DNA of 52,218 bases from Oscillospiraceae bacterium (GTDB lineage Bacteria; Bacillota; Clostridia; Oscillospirales; Oscillospiraceae): NCBI GenBank assembly GCA_018265835.1, contig JABLYK010000013.1, positions 1 through 52,218 of the forward strand, written 5' to 3'. The position numbers and the translations under genes were made by a program. The notes under the pieces are model-generated. The model was not told the DNA's origin, did not search any database, and saw only the letters and a program-made list of their open reading frames with translations. Each line of letters starts with the position of its first letter. Position 1 is the stretch's first letter. Positions 49,791 to 52,218 of the stretch are shown here, one piece after another.

Positions 49791-49844
49791 CGGCAATGGC
49801 GTCGCAGAGGTGGGAAAGCTCTGAACATCAGTGCCGCTTTTTTG
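49791..49844 (+). promoter_or_regulatory. Terminator-like hairpin in the glnN leader (attenuator)
   Basis: CGGCA (49791-49795) pairs with TGCCG (49832-49836) and CAGAG (49805-49809) with CTCTG (49819-49823), with an internal loop between. CTTTTTTG follows at once. It begins within about ten bases of the predicted transcript start and ends 21 bases before the glnN ATG, so it should stop transcription unless something prevents it. Confidence 0.6.
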
Positions 49845-49865
49845 TTTAAGAAGGAGTTTTTCGGC

Positions 49866-51959
49866 ATGGAGAAGGTATCGGATATTTTCGGCTCGATGGT
49901 ATTTGGCGATTCGGTGATGAAAGAACGCCTGCCGAAGGAGACCTACAAGCAGGTTTGCAATACGATCCAGAACGGAAAACGCCTCGACGACGAAGCTGCG
50001 CGCATCGTGGCCAATGCAATGAAGGATTGGGCGATCGAAAAGGGCGCGACGCATTTTACACACTGGTTCCAGCCCATGACCGGCATCACCGCGGAGAAGC
50101 ATGACAGCTTCATTTCTCCGACAGACCACGGTCAGGTCATCATGGAGTTTTCCGGCAAGGAGCTCGTCCGCGGCGAGTCGGACGCATCCAGCTTTCCGTC
50201 CGGCGGCCTGCGCGCCACGTTTGAAGCGCGCGGCTACACCGCGTGGGACCCAACGTCCTATGCCTTCATTAAGGACGGAGTGCTCTGCATCCCAACGGCG
50301 TTTTGCTCTTACGGCGGCGAGGCGCTGGATAAAAAAACCCCGCTGCTGCGCAGCATGGAGGCGCTGAACCGGCAGGTGCTGCGCGTGCTTCGGCTGTTTG
50401 GCCATACAGAGGTTTCCGCCGTGCGCACGACGGTTGGACCGGAGCAGGAATATTTTCTGATTGACAAGAGCGTTTATGAAAAGCGCAAAGATTTGATTTA
50501 CACTGGGCGCACGCTGTTCGGCGCGAAGCCGCCGAAAGGGCAGGAGCTGGACGATCATTATTTCGGCAGCATCAAGCCCCGTGTAGCCGCATTCATGAAG
50601 GATCTCGATGAGGAGCTTTGGAAGGTCGGCGTGCTTGCCAAGACGGAGCACAACGAGGTTGCCCCCGCGCAGCATGAGCTGGCGCCGATATTCACGTCCG
50701 GCAACATTGCTGCCGACCACAACCAGCTCACGATGGAGACAATGCAGAAGGTCGCATCCCGGCACGGTATGGTTTGCCTGCTGCACGAAAAGCCGTTTGC
50801 CGGCGTGAACGGCAGCGGCAAGCACAACAACTGGTCGCTGAGCACGAATACCGGCGTGAACCTGCTGGAGCCGGGGGAGACCCCGGCGGATAACGCGCAG
50901 TTCCTGCTGTTTTTGTGCGCCGTCATTCAGGCGGTGGACGATTATCAGGATATGCTGCGCATCAGCGTGGCCTCCGCCGCGAACGATCACCGTCTGGGCG
51001 CGAACGAGGCGCCGCCGGCCATTGTGTCCATGTACATCGGAACCGAGCTGGAGGAAATCTTCGAGGCTCTGGAGAATGAAACGGACTATGCCGGGCACGA
51101 GAAGGAGCTGCTGAAAATCGGCGTGCACGCCCTGCCGCGCTTTGCGCGTGACACGACGGATCGCAACCGCACATCGCCCTTTGCCTTTACCGGCAACAAG
51201 TTCGAGTTCCGTATGCCCGGATCCTCCGCTTCCATTTCCGGCATCAACGTCGTTCTGAACACCGCGGTTGCCGAAAGCCTCTGCCAGTTTGCCGACGAGC
51301 TGGAGGGCAGCACGGATTTTGAGCGCGATCTTCAGGCGCTCATTCGCAAGACCATCCATGCGCACAAGCGGATTATCTTCAACGGCAACGGCTATGATGA
51401 CGCGTGGCTCGCCGAGGCTGAAAAGCGCGGTCTGCTGAATCTGCGCACCACGCCGGAGTGCCTGCCGTACTATCTGGCCGATAAGAACGTCGCGCTGTTC
51501 ACGAAGCACCGCGTCTACAACCGTACCGAGATGGAAGCGCGCTATGAAATCCATCTGGAGAATTACTGCAAGGTGCTGAACATTGAAGCACTGACCATGC
51601 TGGAAATGGTGCGGCGCGACATTCTCCCGGCTGTGAGCGGCTATATCCACGAGCTGAGCGATACGGCGCTGGCCGTGCATCAGCTCACCACGGCGGCGGA
51701 TTGCTCCTTCGAACAGGAGCAGATCGCTGAAATGTCCGGCCTGCTGTCCGACGCCTTCCGCAAGGCGAAGAAGCTGGATGCGGCGCTCTTTGATACCAAG
51801 TTTGTTTCCGGCAGCCAGGCGCTTGCCGACTACTACCGCGACCATGTTTTCACCGCGATGGCGGAACTCCGTATTTCGGTTGACCAGTTGGAGACGATGA
51901 CCCCGTCCCGCATCTGGCCGTTCCCGTCCTACGGCGAACTGCTCTTCAGCGTGAAATAA
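49866..51959 (+). CDS. glnN: Glutamine synthetase type III
   Basis: This gene encodes 697 residues. Its long length and start (MEKVSDIFGSMVFGDSVM) identify the type III enzyme of anaerobes, about 250 residues longer than type I. The catalytic parts are THWFQPMTGITAEKHD, GPEQEYFLID, NEVAPAQHELAPIF and GVNGSGKHNNWSLST. It makes glutamine from glutamate, ammonium and ATP. The ATG at 49866 follows AAGGAG; the longer frame includes the leader hairpin and is not coding. It is the main ammonium-assimilation gene seen here, with nucleotide synthesis genes beside it. Confidence 0.96.
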   Translation: MEKVSDIFGSMVFGDSVMKERLPKETYKQVCNTIQNGKRLDDEAARIVANAMKDWAIEKGATHFTHWFQPMTGITAEKHDSFISPTDHGQVIMEFSGKELVRGESDASSFPSGGLRATFEARGYTAWDPTSYAFIKDGVLCIPTAFCSYGGEALDKKTPLLRSMEALNRQVLRVLRLFGHTEVSAVRTTVGPEQEYFLIDKSVYEKRKDLIYTGRTLFGAKPPKGQELDDHYFGSIKPRVAAFMKDLDEELWKVGVLAKTEHNEVAPAQHELAPIFTSGNIAADHNQLTMETMQKVASRHGMVCLLHEKPFAGVNGSGKHNNWSLSTNTGVNLLEPGETPADNAQFLLFLCAVIQAVDDYQDMLRISVASAANDHRLGANEAPPAIVSMYIGTELEEIFEALENETDYAGHEKELLKIGVHALPRFARDTTDRNRTSPFAFTGNKFEFRMPGSSASISGINVVLNTAVAESLCQFADELEGSTDFERDLQALIRKTIHAHKRIIFNGNGYDDAWLAEAEKRGLLNLRTTPECLPYYLADKNVALFTKHRVYNRTEMEARYEIHLENYCKVLNIEALTMLEMVRRDILPAVSGYIHELSDTALAVHQLTTAADCSFEQEQIAEMSGLLSDAFRKAKKLDAALFDTKFVSGSQALADYYRDHVFTAMAELRISVDQLETMTPSRIWPFPSYGELLFSVK

Positions 51960-51998
51960 ACAGCAAATCCCCGAAAATTGAATTCTCCCGAAAAGCAT

Positions 51999-52218
51999 TG
52001 ACGAAGAAAAGTACCACAGGAGTTCCTTTCCAGCGAGTGCGGGCCGGTGTGAGCCGCATAACAGAGCCTGTGCGAAGAACACTTCCGAGCTGCAAGCTGA
52101 ACGGGCGGCTTTCCGCCCCATTAGGTGCGCCGTGTGCCGGACGTTACCCCGGTGCGGTTTGTCAGAACCCGTGAGAAGTAAAATAGGTGGCACCACGATA
52201 CGCAGCTACTCGTCCTAT
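51999..52218 (+). promoter_or_regulatory. T-box riboswitch with specifier AAC (asparagine), 3' end cut by the window
   Basis: The stem I start GACGAAGAAAAGTACC, the AGCGAG segment, CACAGG/CCTGTG pairing and GGTGTGAGC are typical of T-box stem I. The specifier loop reads CGAAG-AAC-ACTTCCGAGC; by alignment with the glyQS T-box the codon is AAC (52078-52080), which is Asn. The T-box bulge region AGGTGGCACCACG is at 52185-52197, with UGGC pairing a tRNA ending GCCA. That fits the G73 discriminator of tRNA-Asn. The gene downstream is outside the window and is probably asnS or an asparagine synthesis or uptake gene. Confidence 0.85.

Noticed and set aside
49782..52196. 804-codon minus-strand frame opposite glnN
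   Set aside because: It has shadow composition and runs through the glnN leader and T-box. The glutamine synthetase on the plus strand is unambiguous.

Overview
The window looks like chromosome from a Clostridia gut anaerobe of the Oscillospiraceae type. The grounds are high GC in the housekeeping parts, strong Shine-Dalgarno sites, near-consensus TTGACA/TATAAT promoters, a type III glutamine synthetase, a SpoIIIE translocase, a T-box leader and the order rplU-rpmA-obg. This assignment is an inference from gene content, not from a database match.

Positions 1-3918 are the end of an integrated mobile element. A run of small, tightly packed minus-strand genes of the kind found in conjugative elements, two small XRE regulators and two divergent near-consensus promoters end at a 46-base 3' half of a tRNA-Thr(CGT) gene, the expected scar of integration into a tRNA. 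Positions 4182-13125 form a polymorphic-toxin locus. It holds a 2228-residue secreted DNRLRE/YD-repeat/RHS protein with its own tail and a putative immunity gene, then a duplicated RHS core with a second, orphan tail and a second putative immunity gene, then a deleted YD-repeat remnant. Both putative immunity proteins have the same plan of two membrane segments plus a small cytoplasmic domain, and both toxin tails are hydrophobic and Gly/Ala/Ser-rich.

Positions 13148-17867 carry small regulatory and membrane genes: MarR with PAP2 phosphatase and a YjdF-like membrane protein, an ECF-type sigma factor with its membrane partner, an RpoA-CTD-like protein and an XRE regulator. Positions 17946-23714 hold obg, rpmA and rplU, a membrane protein with a broken paralogue, ackA, and divergently the acetate-using tRNA enzyme tmcAL. 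Positions 23768-28830 are a complete branched-chain amino-acid ABC transporter (livKHMGF).

Positions 28857-35171 hold a beta-propeller lipoprotein, then an unfamiliar operon: a small secreted protein, two ABC-2-like membrane proteins, an ATPase and a membrane-anchored extracellular protein. The last of these shares its C-terminal ten residues with the upstream beta-propeller lipoprotein. Positions 35288-44840 are core genes in one direction: prfA, a TsaC-CoaE fusion, an M18 aminopeptidase, uppP, spoIIIE, mrnC and rqcH. Positions 45037-49664 are a nucleotide operon read leftwards (pyrG-purB-purA) behind a long leader. The window ends with glnN (glutamine synthetase III) behind a terminator-like leader hairpin, and a T-box leader whose specifier reads AAC (Asn) and whose gene lies beyond the window. 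Glutamine made by glnN is an amino donor for the CTP made by PyrG, so the right-hand third is a nitrogen and nucleotide neighbourhood.
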